A stretch of DNA of 64,000 bases. Origin: Pseudidiomarina indica (lineage in GTDB: Bacteria > Pseudomonadota > Gammaproteobacteria > Enterobacterales > Alteromonadaceae). The notes under the pieces were generated by a model. The model searched no databases and was not told the DNA's origin. It saw nothing but the letters and a program-made list of their open reading frames with translations. Position numbers and translations under genes: made by a program. The stretch is taken from contig NZ_FMXN01000005.1 in assembly GCF_900104245.1 (NCBI RefSeq), positions 1 to 64,000 of the forward strand, in the 5' to 3' direction. This document shows positions 1 through 8,993 of the stretch, piece by piece (position 1 is the first letter of the stretch; the number at the start of each line of letters is the position of its first letter).

Positions 1-306
1 CGAGGAAAACCTGCGGCGATTCGCTGCGACAATGGCCCAGAATATTTGTCAAGCGAGCTGATTAACTGGGCTGAAAAACATCAAATTACGATGCTCTACA
101 TTCAACCAGGTAAACCGACTCAGAATGCCTATGTTGAACGATTTAATCGAACAGTGCGGCATGAATGGCTCGATTTACACCTGTTTGAAAGTGTTGAACA
201 TGCACAAGAACTTGCCACTCAGTGGCTTTGGCTTTATAACAACGAAAGGCCTAATACAGCTATCGGAGGCATTCCGCCAAAACAATTAACGCAAGCGGTT
301 CATTAA
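1..306 (+). CDS. IS3-family transposase (OrfB), C-terminal part
   Basis: Open from base 1, so the gene starts before the window; 101 residues are visible. They carry the last two acidic positions of the retroviral-type DDE integrase core: the aspartate of RCDNGPEY (residues 8-15) and the glutamate of NAYVERFNRT, followed by WLYNNERPN and a GGIPPKQ tail typical of IS3-group OrfB proteins. The product would cut and join the element's ends as a DDE recombinase. Whether the whole element is active cannot be judged because its left half is missing. Confidence 0.9.
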   Translation, partial: RGKPAAIRCDNGPEYLSSELINWAEKHQITMLYIQPGKPTQNAYVERFNRTVRHEWLDLHLFESVEHAQELATQWLWLYNNERPNTAIGGIPPKQLTQAVH

Positions 307-344
307 TTCTACGAATAACTGCTGCTTAAAATGGGGGGATTACA
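1..344 (+). mobile_element. IS3-family insertion sequence, right-hand part
   Basis: The window opens inside an IS3-family element: the end of its transposase reading frame is followed by about 38 noncoding bases ending in ATGGGGGGATTACA (331-344). Directly after this, from about 347, the sequence reads in frame into the middle of an unrelated integrase-type transposase. The right terminus is therefore placed near 344-346 by inference. The left end lies outside the window, so the inverted repeats and the target duplication cannot be checked. Confidence 0.7.
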
Positions 345-346
345 CT

Positions 347-973
347 AGGTTCTACAGTGTTTTGCGGAAATACGTAAACTTCTTTCAGCCATCCGTAAAG
401 CTACTTAAAAAAACACGTACCGGTGCCAAAGTGGCGAAACAATATGATAAAGCACTGACCCCTTACCAACGTATTTTAAATAGTCCGCACGTACAGCAAG
501 GAGTCAAAGACGATTTGACCGCGATGTACTTACAACTTGACCCCGTGACGTTAATGTCTGAGTTAAAAGTGTTGCAAAATAACCTCATGACCTTTGCCTG
601 GAATATTAACGGCTCCGCCAAAACCGAGCACCATGCTGATAAACGGGCTGAACCTAACCAAAGTCATACAGCACCGACAGAGTCAGAAGTCCTAGACTAC
701 TTTCGTTTTGAAAAGCCAAAAGACAAACGAAGTCTTCCGCGGACTTGGCGGACCCGTAAAGATCCGTTTGAACACGCCTGGGATGATATTAAATTCAAGC
801 TTCAACTAGAGCCTCACTGTACAGCCCCTGAAATCATTGAGTGGCTTTCAGTTCGTTACCCCGGTCAACACGATATGGGACAAGTTCGGACCCTGCAAAG
901 ACGCATTTCAGCGTTGCGTTTACGTGACCATACTTATCAGGCTAAACTAACTCAGTTAATGCAAACGGAATGA
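347..973 (+). pseudogene. Integrase-core transposase, 3' remnant interrupted by an IS3 element
   Basis: The frame is open from the IS boundary to the stop at 971-973, with no ATG at the front. The residues after the junction (YVNFFQPSVKLLKKTRTG, then YDKALTPYQRIL) match the C-terminal part of a common family of integrase-catalytic-domain transposases, in which this segment follows the DDE core. The catalytic core is absent, so this is a dead fragment. A TTG at 362 could be read as a start but more likely reflects interruption by the upstream IS. The exact IS family is not assigned. Confidence 0.7.
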
Positions 974-976
974 TTT

Positions 977-1465
977 TTGACTGAACTAACCGAGCGATTG
1001 GCAAAGTGTTACTTTTTAATGAGGCAATACGAACCGGCCAAGGTAATTGACGCTGGATACATTGGCCAGCAAACTTTGTATAATTGGCGAGATGAAGCCA
1101 AATTACGGGGGCGCCCAGTGCCAGGAAATAAACCGACTCCAGATCAATGGTCAGCAGAAGCCAAGCTGGCAGTTGTTATAGAAACGGGCTCAATGAATGA
1201 AGCCGAACTAAGTGAGTATTGTCGCGCTAAAGGACTCTATGTCGAGCAAGTGAAAGCGTGGAAAGCAGACTCATTAAAAGGCTTTGTAAGCTCGCGTGAA
1301 CAAGAGCTCGAAGCGAAGCAACAACGTAAAGCAGACCGCAAAGAGATAAAACAGCTTAAGCGCGAGCTTCGCCAAAAAGAAAAAGCGTTGGCTGAAACCG
1401 CTGCATTGTTAGTACTCAGAAAAAAGCTGGATGCGTTCTGGGAGAACGACAGCGAGGACGATTGA
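977..1465 (+). CDS. IS3-type transposase OrfA (helix-turn-helix protein)
   Basis: 162 residues from a TTG start. The N-terminal third is a helix-turn-helix (QQTLYNWRDEAKLRG near residues 30-44) that in this family recognises the element's ends. The second half is a lysine/glutamate-rich coiled coil ending with ETAALLVLRKKLDAFW, a hallmark of one IS3 subgroup's OrfA. The length is close to normal, so this half of the element looks intact. It starts only 3 bases after the integrase remnant, so the left inverted repeat of this element must lie in or near that remnant or be lost. Its stop overlaps the orfB start (TTGA), the usual arrangement for the pair. Confidence 0.75.
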   Translation: MTELTERLAKCYFLMRQYEPAKVIDAGYIGQQTLYNWRDEAKLRGRPVPGNKPTPDQWSAEAKLAVVIETGSMNEAELSEYCRAKGLYVEQVKAWKADSLKGFVSSREQELEAKQQRKADRKEIKQLKRELRQKEKALAETAALLVLRKKLDAFWENDSEDD

Positions 1466-1665
1466 CCTCGGTCTCAGAGCGCACACAATATGTTACTTGG
1501 ATCCGCGAAGCTAAAGAGTCAGGAGCTCGGCTTCCACTAGCATGCGAAGAAGCCGGTATCAGTTTGCGTACTTATAAGCGCTGGTATCAGAATGGCAAAG
1601 TGCTTGCGAACAAACGTCCGGATGCTGTTCGTCCGGAGCCAGTGAACAAGCTCTCACCGGGTTAA
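1462..1665 (+). pseudogene. IS3-type transposase OrfB, 5' fragment (truncated)
   Basis: 67 codons from a TTG overlapping the orfA stop. The residues show the N-terminal helix-turn-helix of OrfB (GISLRTYKRWYQNG) and the linker ending in PVNKLSP, after which family members continue for over 200 residues through the DDE domain. Here the frame hits a stop one codon later, where host sequence begins. All catalytic residues are missing, so the element cannot transpose by itself. The break falls inside the last codons of the opposing MAPEG gene. Confidence 0.75.
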
Positions 1666-2052
1666 ACTGATCGCGGTTTGTGCAATCATCAATACGGGGC
1701 AAAGGAACGCAAATAGCCACACCAAGCTACGTAGCTTATCCCAGTTCACGATATAAAAAATGTGATAAGCAATCCGAAAGACAATAAAGCTAACCGCTAA
1801 GCTGATGTTGAACGGGGTGATTTGGTTGGTGGCGATCACCAACAAAATCGCAGCCGCATAAAATGGAAAGGCTTCATAAGCATTGTAATGCCCAGCCACC
1901 GCTCGCGCTCCTGCACCCGTTAAGCGTTCTTGTTGAGCGCGGGGATGACGGTTGTCATACCCCTTGTCACGGTTTTGGAAGTAAACCACGGGGACTTTTG
2001 CCGCAATGGGCAAGAGTCCCGCAATCAGAAGACACCAAATTAACGGACTCAT
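1654..2052 (-). CDS. MAPEG-family membrane protein
   Basis: 132 residues with about four hydrophobic helices (roughly 3-20, 57-75, 78-98, 108-128). The polar loop after helix 1 contains [18 protein letters not shown] and an N-A-Y-E-A segment on entering helix 2, as in MAPEG proteins (membrane-associated eicosanoid/glutathione metabolism). Bacterial members are inner-membrane proteins of mostly unknown substrate. The ATG overlaps the lipA stop by 4 bases, so it is probably co-translated as the last gene of the lipB-lipA block. The final codons and stop (1654-1665) lie in sequence also read as the truncated IS orfB, so the C-terminus may have been altered by the IS. Length is still normal. Confidence 0.8.
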   Translation of the reverse strand: MSPLIWCLLIAGLLPIAAKVPVVYFQNRDKGYDNRHPRAQQERLTGAGARAVAGHYNAYEAFPFYAAAILLVIATNQITPFNISLAVSFIVFRIAYHIFYIVNWDKLRSLVWLFAFLCPVLMIAQTAISLTR

Positions 2053-3017
2053 TTGACGACCTCGCCAGCGGCTTGCATATCTGCATGGTAAGACGAACGC
2101 ACTAATGGACCTGAAGCAATATGGGTGAAGCCCATTTTCTCACCTTCTTCACGGAACATATCGAATTCTGTTGGTGTGACATAGCGTGTCACTGGAAGGT
2201 GATGGCGGCTCGGCTGCAAGTATTGACCAATGGTCAACATATCAACATCATGAGCGCGCAGATCACGCATGACTTCAAGAATTTCTTCGTTGGTTTCACC
2301 GAGCCCCACCATTAAGCCTGATTTAGTACGTACGTCGGGACGGGCTTCTTTATAGCGTTTCAGTAAGTCGAGCGACCACTGATAGTTTGCACCCGGACGT
2401 GCTGCTTTGTACAGGCGAGGAACCGTTTCTAAGTTGTGATTGAAAACATCTGGAGCTTCGTTGGTCAGAATCTCTAGGGCAACTTCCATGCGGCCACGGA
2501 AGTCTGGAACTAATACTTCCACTTGGATACCTGGACTTTCTGCGCGAATTTCACGAATACAATCCGCAAAATGTTGGGCGCCACCATCTCGTAAATCATC
2601 GCGGTCAACCGAGGTCACCACCACGTATTTCACCTTCATATCGCGAATAGTTGCTGCGAGCTTTGTTGCTTCTTCAGGATCCACTGGCAATGGACGGCCG
2701 TGGGCTACGTCACAGAACGGACAACGGCGGGTACAAATGGCACCTAAAATCATAAAGGTCGCCGTACCATGGTTAAAACATTCGGCCAAGTTGGGGCAAG
2801 ACGCTTCTTCACAGACTGAATGCAGCCCGTGTTTGCGCATTGCTTGTTTAATTTCATCAATACGCTGGGTTGAGGTTGGCAGCTTAACTTTGAGCCATTC
2901 CGGCTTCCGCAGCATTTGATCGCGCTCTGTTGGCACAATTTTAACTGGGATCAACGCCATTTTGTCGGCGTCACGAAGTTTAACGCCAGGTTCAATTCGT
3001 ACTGGTTTCGAGCTCAT
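2049..3017 (-). CDS. lipA: Lipoyl synthase
   Basis: A 322-residue radical-SAM enzyme that inserts two sulfur atoms into the octanoyl chain on lipoyl carrier domains of 2-oxoacid dehydrogenases and the glycine cleavage H protein. Both iron-sulfur motifs are visible: the auxiliary-cluster cysteines C69, C74 and C80, and the SAM-cluster CTRRCPFC at C95, C99 and C102. The C-terminal RSSYHAD serine-containing motif is present too. Start chosen at ATG 3015-3017 because the protein then begins [19 protein letters not shown], aligning with E. coli LipA; longer in-frame starts only add residues read inside lipB. It overlaps the end of lipB by 26 bases. LipB supplies its substrate. Confidence 0.97.
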   Translation of the reverse strand: MSSKPVRIEPGVKLRDADKMALIPVKIVPTERDQMLRKPEWLKVKLPTSTQRIDEIKQAMRKHGLHSVCEEASCPNLAECFNHGTATFMILGAICTRRCPFCDVAHGRPLPVDPEEATKLAATIRDMKVKYVVVTSVDRDDLRDGGAQHFADCIREIRAESPGIQVEVLVPDFRGRMEVALEILTNEAPDVFNHNLETVPRLYKAARPGANYQWSLDLLKRYKEARPDVRTKSGLMVGLGETNEEILEVMRDLRAHDVDMLTIGQYLQPSRHHLPVTRYVTPTEFDMFREEGEKMGFTHIASGPLVRSSYHADMQAAGEVVK

Positions 3018-3663
3018 TATTAGTGAATCCTGTTGTAACGATCGTTGTCTCATAGCCCAAAAGACGGGCAAATAGTTGAGTCACTTCTTGGCCTGCTTCA
3101 GTCACCGTCTGGGGGCCATTAAGATCTTTGCATTGAATCATTTGCATGCCTGCATAACCACAAGGGTTGATGCGTAAAAAGGGTTCTAAATCCATATCGA
3201 CATTGAGAGCTAAGCCGTGGAATGAACAGCCTTTGCGAATTCGTAACCCGAGTGAGCAGAGCTTGGCTCCATTCACATACACTCCGGGTGCGTCGGGACG
3301 AGCCATGGCTTCAATACCATACTCTGCCATGGTGGCGATCACCGCGTCTTCAATGGCGTTTACTAGGTGACGCACGCCAAGTTTGCGGCGACGTAAATCC
3401 AATAAAAAATAAATGACCAGTTGCCCTGGGCCATGGTAGGTTACTTGCCCACCACGGTCGACTGCAACTACCGGGATATTTCCAGGGGCTAGAATGTGTT
3501 CCGCTTTTCCAGCTTGCCCTTGAGTAAAAACAGGGTCATGTTCGAGCACCCAAAGTTCATCGGGAGTCTCGGCCTGCCGCTCATCGGTAAATTGCTGCAT
3601 CCGGTGCCAAATAGGCTCATAAGCCTGCCGACCGAGCTGGCGGATAATTAAACTAGAGGACAT
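2992..3663 (-). CDS. lipB: Octanoyltransferase LipB
   Basis: 223 residues. It transfers octanoyl from octanoyl-ACP to lipoyl domains, the step before LipA. The signature [12 protein letters not shown] is at 70-81, and the catalytic pair is lysine 134 (NGAKLCSLG) and cysteine 168 (INPCGYAG), as in the cysteine/lysine dyad of LipB. ATG 3661-3663 overlaps the last codons of ybeD by 11 bases; a longer start 10 codons upstream would extend into ybeD and is not supported by family length. Cytoplasmic. Confidence 0.96.
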   Translation of the reverse strand: MSSSLIIRQLGRQAYEPIWHRMQQFTDERQAETPDELWVLEHDPVFTQGQAGKAEHILAPGNIPVVAVDRGGQVTYHGPGQLVIYFLLDLRRRKLGVRHLVNAIEDAVIATMAEYGIEAMARPDAPGVYVNGAKLCSLGLRIRKGCSFHGLALNVDMDLEPFLRINPCGYAGMQMIQCKDLNGPQTVTEAGQEVTQLFARLLGYETTIVTTGFTNNELETSTN

Positions 3664-3919
3664 AACGAACTTCCTCAATATCGGCAAGGGCACGATAGAG
3701 AGTTTCGATATGGGATTGGCTGGTGACCTGAATTTTTATCGAGACCGAGTGAAAGGTACCTTTACTGCTCGGTTTCACCGTTGGGGCGTAATCGCCGGGG
3801 GCATGTTTTTGAGCCACTGCAACGACTCGTTCAGGTAATTCGGGCACGGCTAAGCCCATCACCTTAAAGGTAAAGTCACATGGGAATTGGACCAACTCAT
3901 CAAAGCGTGTTTTTTGCAT
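3653..3919 (-). CDS. ybeD: DUF493 family protein YbeD
   Basis: 88 residues, the usual size for the family. The small alpha/beta fold resembles the ACT-like regulatory domain, and the protein sits between dacA and lipB in many gammaproteobacteria, as here. Visible features are the [19 protein letters not shown] start and a central [20 protein letters not shown] segment, both matching YbeD. Biochemical function is not established. Its 3' end overlaps lipB, suggesting translational coupling. Confidence 0.9.
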   Translation of the reverse strand: MQKTRFDELVQFPCDFTFKVMGLAVPELPERVVAVAQKHAPGDYAPTVKPSSKGTFHSVSIKIQVTSQSHIETLYRALADIEEVRYVL

Positions 3920-3922
3920 GCT

Positions 3923-4771
3923 TTACTCCTGAATGAGGTGACGTTTGCTGGTATGGTAAGCACCAATTAATTGTGCTGTGATTGGACCACACTGGCCTTG
4001 ACCAATCATTATATCATCAATTTGCCCAACCGGTTGTATCTCCCGACTGGAACTGGTGAGAAAAACTTCATCCATGGCCGTCAACTCATGGGTGAATAGA
4101 GGTGTTTCATGAACCTCTATTTGTAATTGTTTCGCTAAGTGAATCACCCATGTGCGGGTGATTCCCGCCAAAATCAAGTGATCGGCTGGAGGCGTATAAA
4201 GCTGCCCATCCCTCACGAAGAAATAATTACATGACGCACCTTCGGTTATCCGTCCGTCGCGATGCAATAGGGGCTCATCGGCATGGCGTTGCTGACAAGC
4301 CCGCTTCAACATAATGTTGCCTAACAAGCTGGTGGACTTAATATCACAGCGCAGCCAGCGAATATCGTCCAGCAAGGTGACGGTAAAAGGGGTGGGGATC
4401 TCCCAGCGGGCGTTGAATGGGCTAACGCTGGCGTAGACCGTTGGCGTTAATGGTTGGGAAGGTAAATGCTGGCGGTGTTCGTCTATCCCAAACGTGAGTT
4501 GCAAATAAACCAAGCCATCCATCACACGATTGCGTTGCAGCAGTTCTGTTATCAAGACTTGATAGGTTTCCAGCGGCGCAAGCGAAAGGCTAATGGCTGC
4601 CGCAGAGCGCTGCAGCCGTTGTAAGTGCAAGTCGAGTAGGAAAGGACGCTGTTGATAAACGGGAATGACTTCATAAATGCCATCAGCAAATAGAAAGCCT
4701 CGGTCGTTGACTGAGATTTTGGCGGCTGTTGCTGCGTGCCATTCTCCGTTTAGATACACAACTTGGGTCAT
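3923..4771 (-). CDS. dat: D-amino-acid aminotransferase (class IV)
   Basis: 282 residues, a fold-type IV PLP enzyme. The PLP lysine is K145 (DIKSTSLLGN), the same position as in the Bacillus D-amino-acid transaminase. Y33 in FADGIYEV and the R100-x-H102 pair (EHRQHLPS) match residues that bind the substrate carboxylate in D-specific members, favouring D-alanine/D-glutamate transamination over branched-chain aminotransferase or 4-amino-4-deoxychorismate lyase. It lies between dacA, whose product releases D-alanine from peptidoglycan, and ybeD, so a role in D-alanine turnover is a reasonable inference. Substrate range cannot be read from sequence. Confidence 0.85.
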   Translation of the reverse strand: MTQVVYLNGEWHAATAAKISVNDRGFLFADGIYEVIPVYQQRPFLLDLHLQRLQRSAAAISLSLAPLETYQVLITELLQRNRVMDGLVYLQLTFGIDEHRQHLPSQPLTPTVYASVSPFNARWEIPTPFTVTLLDDIRWLRCDIKSTSLLGNIMLKRACQQRHADEPLLHRDGRITEGASCNYFFVRDGQLYTPPADHLILAGITRTWVIHLAKQLQIEVHETPLFTHELTAMDEVFLTSSSREIQPVGQIDDIMIGQGQCGPITAQLIGAYHTSKRHLIQE

Positions 4772-4782
4772 CGCAGGAAATT

Positions 4783-5955
4783 TTACTCGTCGCTATCGCC
4801 ACTCATTTGACGTTTCACCCAATCGGTTAAACGCTTAAAGACACCCGCTTGCTCAACACTGGTTAGGGTGACCAATGGGTAGCTGGCAATATCTTCACCA
4901 TCCAATTGCAAATAAACGGTTCCAACTTGGGTCCCTTTTTGCACAGGTGCTTCTAAAGCTTGGCTTAATTCGAAGTTTGCTTGCAGGTTATTACGCTGAC
5001 CTTTCGGTAACGTAATGACGACTGGCTCGGTGACACCGAGTGATACGGTATCTTGTTCGCCGCCCCAAACGCGATGGTCAACGAAGCTTTCACCGGCTTG
5101 GTAAGCGGTGACCGTTTCATAGTAACGGAAGCCATAGTTCAATAATTTTTTGCTTTCTACTTTACGTGCTTGCTCACTTGCAGCGCCCATCACCACAGCA
5201 ATAAGACGTGTATCACCTTCAACTGCTGACGATACTAAACTATAGCCAGCTTCACTGGTATGACCAGTTTTGATGCCATCAACGTTCATGCTGCGATCCC
5301 ACAGCAAGGAGTTCCGGTTATATTGCTTGATATTGTTATAGGTAAACGACTTTTCAGCATAGAGTGAATATTCTTCAGGAACATCACGGATCAATGCCTG
5401 GGCTAAAAACGCCATGTCATAAGGGGAGCTATATTGTTCGTCGGAATGGAGGCCGTGGCTGTTGGCGAAATACGTGTTGGATAACCCCAACTCAGCGGCA
5501 TAAGTGTTCATTAAGTCGGTAAATGCGTCTTCACTGCCGGCAATGTGTTCTGCCATCGCAACGCAGGCATCATTTCCTGAAGAAATGACGATGCCGCGAT
5601 TTAAATCTGCGACTGATACCTGTTTCCCCACTTCGATAAACATTTTGGAGGAATCGGGGAAGTTTTTTGCCCACGCGTTTTGACTGATGGTGACCATATC
5701 ATCGTTGTGGATACGGCCCGATTGTAACTCCCGTCCAATAATGTAGCTGGTCATCATTTTGGTCAGACTCGCTGGGGAAAGAGGTTCATGCTCATTACCC
5801 GCCGTAATAACGTATCCGGTGGTGTAATCAATCAAAATATAGCCTTTGGCATTGACGGTTGGGGCAGGTGGAACAATGGCCGCTTGAGCGACAGCGGCGA
5901 ATGTCGCTGCTGTGAACGCAACCGTACGAACGAAATGACGAAGGACACAATGCAT
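4783..5955 (-). CDS. dacA: D-alanyl-D-alanine carboxypeptidase (PBP5 type)
   Basis: 390 residues. A signal peptide (about 1-26, ending AVAQA) precedes a serine peptidase S11 domain with all three motifs: S63-L-T-K66, S126-G-N128 and K229-T-G231. A C-terminal beta domain and a final amphipathic stretch (LTDWVKRQM) would anchor it to the outer face of the inner membrane. It removes the terminal D-alanine from pentapeptides, limiting cross-linking. ATG 5953-5955 was chosen because GAAGAG lies about 6 bases upstream and the signal peptide starts there; two upstream in-frame ATGs lack a ribosome site. Confidence 0.95.
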   Translation of the reverse strand: MHCVLRHFVRTVAFTAATFAAVAQAAIVPPAPTVNAKGYILIDYTTGYVITAGNEHEPLSPASLTKMMTSYIIGRELQSGRIHNDDMVTISQNAWAKNFPDSSKMFIEVGKQVSVADLNRGIVISSGNDACVAMAEHIAGSEDAFTDLMNTYAAELGLSNTYFANSHGLHSDEQYSSPYDMAFLAQALIRDVPEEYSLYAEKSFTYNNIKQYNRNSLLWDRSMNVDGIKTGHTSEAGYSLVSSAVEGDTRLIAVVMGAASEQARKVESKKLLNYGFRYYETVTAYQAGESFVDHRVWGGEQDTVSLGVTEPVVITLPKGQRNNLQANFELSQALEAPVQKGTQVGTVYLQLDGEDIASYPLVTLTSVEQAGVFKRLTDWVKRQMSGDSDE

Positions 5956-6041
5956 GGTAACTCTTCTCTGTTTTGTTAGTTTCATGATGGAAATGGTACT
6001 GTTGACAACATCATCCAAAGGTTTGGTTGATATAGCTCTCG

Positions 6042-6872
6042 CTATTGACCGCTTGGCTCACTCGGTGGGATAGGCACCCGAAACGCATCGGGATAGCCTG
6101 CCCGGCGTAGCTGCTGCAGCAGCTCGTTCGATTGAGGCTCGGCCAGTGGACCTAACACCACTCGATATAGACCATTATTTTCCTGAGTAGTTGCAGGAAC
6201 TTGATAGAAATGCTGCAACCGCTCTGCTTCGCTACGCAAACGCGCTAAGTCACTGCCTGCGTGCACTTGAATGTAAAATTGTGCGATTTCTTGATACTGA
6301 ATTGGTGACGGTGTCGCCAACGCAGCATTGTCCTGATTAGGTTGCAATGCTTCAATCCGTACCCGCGCTGTGCCCGATTGTAACATGTCAAGCTTATAGG
6401 CGGCTACATAGGAAAGGTCAATGATACGATTTGAATGAAAGGGGCCACGGTCGTTCACGCGCACGACCACACTTTTCTGATTGGCAAGATTGGTCACCCG
6501 CACATAAGTCGGTAATGGGAGGGTTTTATGGGCCGCCGACATGGCGTACATATCATAGGTTTCTCCATTGGAGGTTAAGTGGCCGTGAAATTTTTCACCG
6601 TACCAAGAAGCCACTCCTTCTTCGACATAATTGTGACTGGATTCAAGAATGTGCCAAGTATTACCAAACAGACTGTAGCTGCGATTGCCTTGTCGACTTG
6701 GCGGTTCGAATCGAGGTTCCGGCTCAACCAGCTCTTCGGGGGTAGGTAAACGCGAAGGAATGGAGTCATGCTGCTGACTGTAGCGAGACTGAGAGGCCGG
6801 TGGCGGGGCACTCGAACACCCCACCATTCCGATGATCAGAGCAGCAATAATGAACGGATTCAATGGCTTCAT
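6042..6872 (-). CDS. rlpA: Septal-ring lytic transglycosylase RlpA (lipoprotein)
   Basis: 276 residues. A lipoprotein signal ends with GMVGC-S (cysteine 19). A double-psi beta-barrel domain (about 85-175, with EGVASWYGEKFHG and VRVNDRGPF) is followed by a C-terminal SPOR domain (about 195-270) that binds peptide-stripped septal glycan. Known RlpA proteins cleave naked glycan strands at the septum. The start overlaps the mltB stop as ATGA, so mltB and rlpA are probably translationally coupled; dacA follows. Confidence 0.94.
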   Translation of the reverse strand: MKPLNPFIIAALIIGMVGCSSAPPPASQSRYSQQHDSIPSRLPTPEELVEPEPRFEPPSRQGNRSYSLFGNTWHILESSHNYVEEGVASWYGEKFHGHLTSNGETYDMYAMSAAHKTLPLPTYVRVTNLANQKSVVVRVNDRGPFHSNRIIDLSYVAAYKLDMLQSGTARVRIEALQPNQDNAALATPSPIQYQEIAQFYIQVHAGSDLARLRSEAERLQHFYQVPATTQENNGLYRVVLGPLAEPQSNELLQQLRRAGYPDAFRVPIPPSEPSGQ

Positions 6873-7858
6873 TCGGCTTGATACGCTTCCTTGAGTTGTT
6901 GGCTGAATTGATAAACGGCCATGGCATAGAGAGGGCTGTGATTATATCGAGTGATCACATAGAAATTATGTAAACCCAACCAATATTCATGCCCTTCTAC
7001 TTGTTCAAATGCAAATACTTTTGCTGGGATCGTGCTGGCAAGGGTTGGCTGTGCTGGTAATGGTAGACCTTTTGCTTGTAATTCTGCGACCGTTTCAGAA
7101 GGCTTCAAACCAGTACTTACCCATTGGGCGAACTGCGCTTCTGTCTCAAGCGGAATGGCAACCGCTTGGTCTGCTTTCCAGCCATGTCTGGCAAAGTAGT
7201 TTGCCACACTGCCAATCGCATCGACTGGGTTGGTGAGCAAGTCACGAACCTCGTCCCCGTCGAAATCGACGGCATAATGACGGTAAGAGGAAGAGATAAA
7301 CTGCCCGTAGCCCATGGCGCCGGCATAAGAGCCGTATAATTCATCGTGCGGCAAAGATTCTTCCCGCGTCAGAATGAGAAACTGCTCCAGTTCTGAACGA
7401 AAGAATTTGGCGCGCGGAGGGTAGTGAAACCCTAATGTATAGAGAGCATCAAGAACTTTGTATTTTCCCATGTATTCGCCATAGAAGGTTTCTACCCCAA
7501 TGATGGCGACAATGATTTCAGCCGGGACACCAAACTGTTGTTCTGCGCGGGTTAACACGTCTTGGTGTTGTTGCCAAAATTTTAGGCCAGCTTGGAGACG
7601 CTTCTCGGTTAGGAAAATCGGGTAATATTGATACCACGGCTTGGCCTCCCATGGGCGAGCAATGGCCGTTAGAATATCTTCGTTGCGTTGTGCTTGCTGT
7701 AAAATTGCTGTCACTTGGTCCGCATCAAATTGGTGTTTGCTGACCATTAATTCAATAAACTCTTGTTGCTGTTGACGAGTTTCATCTGCCCACGTCGGCT
7801 GGGTTAGTAACCCACAAGTGGCAAGTAATAATCCGATACAGGTGGTTCGATTGATCAT
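6869..7858 (-). CDS. mltB: Membrane-bound lytic murein transglycosylase B
   Basis: 329 residues, a glycoside hydrolase 103 family enzyme that cleaves glycan strands to 1,6-anhydro products. The catalytic glutamate is E123 in VETFYGEYMG; the GAMGYGQFISSSYRHYAVDFDGD region also matches MltB. The N-terminus (1-25) is hydrophobic and ends near QPTWA, suggesting a cleaved signal peptide rather than a clear lipobox. ATG 7856-7858 was preferred over a TTG 11 codons upstream that would overlap rodA. Ends in ATGA overlap with rlpA. Confidence 0.93.
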   Translation of the reverse strand: MINRTTCIGLLLATCGLLTQPTWADETRQQQQEFIELMVSKHQFDADQVTAILQQAQRNEDILTAIARPWEAKPWYQYYPIFLTEKRLQAGLKFWQQHQDVLTRAEQQFGVPAEIIVAIIGVETFYGEYMGKYKVLDALYTLGFHYPPRAKFFRSELEQFLILTREESLPHDELYGSYAGAMGYGQFISSSYRHYAVDFDGDEVRDLLTNPVDAIGSVANYFARHGWKADQAVAIPLETEAQFAQWVSTGLKPSETVAELQAKGLPLPAQPTLASTIPAKVFAFEQVEGHEYWLGLHNFYVITRYNHSPLYAMAVYQFSQQLKEAYQAE

Positions 7859-7874
7859 TTTCTCAGCTCGTTTG

Positions 7875-8993
7875 TTAGTGATGCATGACAAAACGCTGGT
7901 TGGTGGCGATTGCCATTAATAACCCAAAACCAGCTAACAGGGTAACCATAGAGGTACCTCCGTAGCTGACCAAAGGTAAGGGTACACCAACCACAGGCAA
8001 TAAACCCGACACCATGCCAATATTTACAAGAACATAAACAAAAAACGTAAGAATCAGGCTGCCCGCCAAAAGTTTTTGATACACTTGTTGTGCGCGAATT
8101 GCAATGATTAAGCCGCGGACAATAATGAAACCGTAAAGAATAAACAGCCCAATCACGCCCACCAATCCGAACTCTTCGCTAAAGACTGAGAAAATAAAGT
8201 CCGTATGTCGCTCTGGCAAGAATTCCAGTTGTGATTGTGTGCCTTGCAACCATCCTTTGCCTTCAATACCACCGGACCCAATGGCTATTTTCGACTGAAT
8301 AATTTGATAGCCTGCGCCTAACGGATCGCGTTCGGGGTCTAAAAATGTTAGCACCCGTCGCCGCTGGTAATCGTGCATTAAGAAAAACCATAACACGGGA
8401 ATAAAGGCACCGATTGCTCCCATAAAAAATAAAATCAACCGCCAGCTAATTCCCGCAAGGAAGAGTACAAAAATGCCCGAGCTGGCAATGAGGATAGCGG
8501 TGCCCAAGTCGGGTTGTTTCGCAATCATCAACGTTGGCACCATAAGCAGCACAAAGGCCATACCCATGCGGCGCTTGGAAGGCGGAATTCCATGTTCGGC
8601 AATAAACCAAGCAATCGTCATGGGCACGGCCAGTTTCATGAGCTCGGACGGCTGTATGGTGATCACCCCAAGGTTCAGCCAGCGTTGTGCGCCTTTATTG
8701 GATTCTCCAAATAACAGGACGCCCAATAACAGCACCACGCCAATCGAGAATAAGGGTAAGGAAAACCGCTCAATGGCTTTGGGGGGAATTTGCGCAATCA
8801 CTAGCATGCCTACAAAGGCTAAGCCGATACGAAAGGCTTGCCGTTCCGTCATGGCAAGGTCTTGTCCACTGGCGGAATACACGGTCGCAATGCTAACCAA
8901 AGCGAGTAACACTAACCCAAAGAGGAGTGGGCCATCGATATGGAATCGTTGCCACCAACTGTGCGGAGCTGAGTTACTGTTCGACTTGGGCAT
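7875..8993 (-). CDS. rodA: Rod-shape peptidoglycan glycosyltransferase RodA
   Basis: 372 residues with about ten membrane helices, SEDS family. RodA polymerises lipid II for side-wall growth together with PBP2, encoded just upstream. Recognisable segments are RAQRWLNLGVITIQPSELMK in the first half and the C-terminal LPLVSYGGTSM typical of SEDS proteins. ATG 8991-8993 overlaps the mrdA stop by 20 bases, whereas a longer open frame to 9248 only reads mrdA in another frame. Confidence 0.96.
   Translation of the reverse strand: MPKSNSNSAPHSWWQRFHIDGPLLFGLVLLALVSIATVYSASGQDLAMTERQAFRIGLAFVGMLVIAQIPPKAIERFSLPLFSIGVVLLLGVLLFGESNKGAQRWLNLGVITIQPSELMKLAVPMTIAWFIAEHGIPPSKRRMGMAFVLLMVPTLMIAKQPDLGTAILIASSGIFVLFLAGISWRLILFFMGAIGAFIPVLWFFLMHDYQRRRVLTFLDPERDPLGAGYQIIQSKIAIGSGGIEGKGWLQGTQSQLEFLPERHTDFIFSVFSEEFGLVGVIGLFILYGFIIVRGLIIAIRAQQVYQKLLAGSLILTFFVYVLVNIGMVSGLLPVVGVPLPLVSYGGTSMVTLLAGFGLLMAIATNQRFVMHH

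Noticed and set aside
2440-2919. 159-codon frame opposite lipA
   Set aside because: Shadow of the lipA codons; serine/arginine-rich, no ribosome site.
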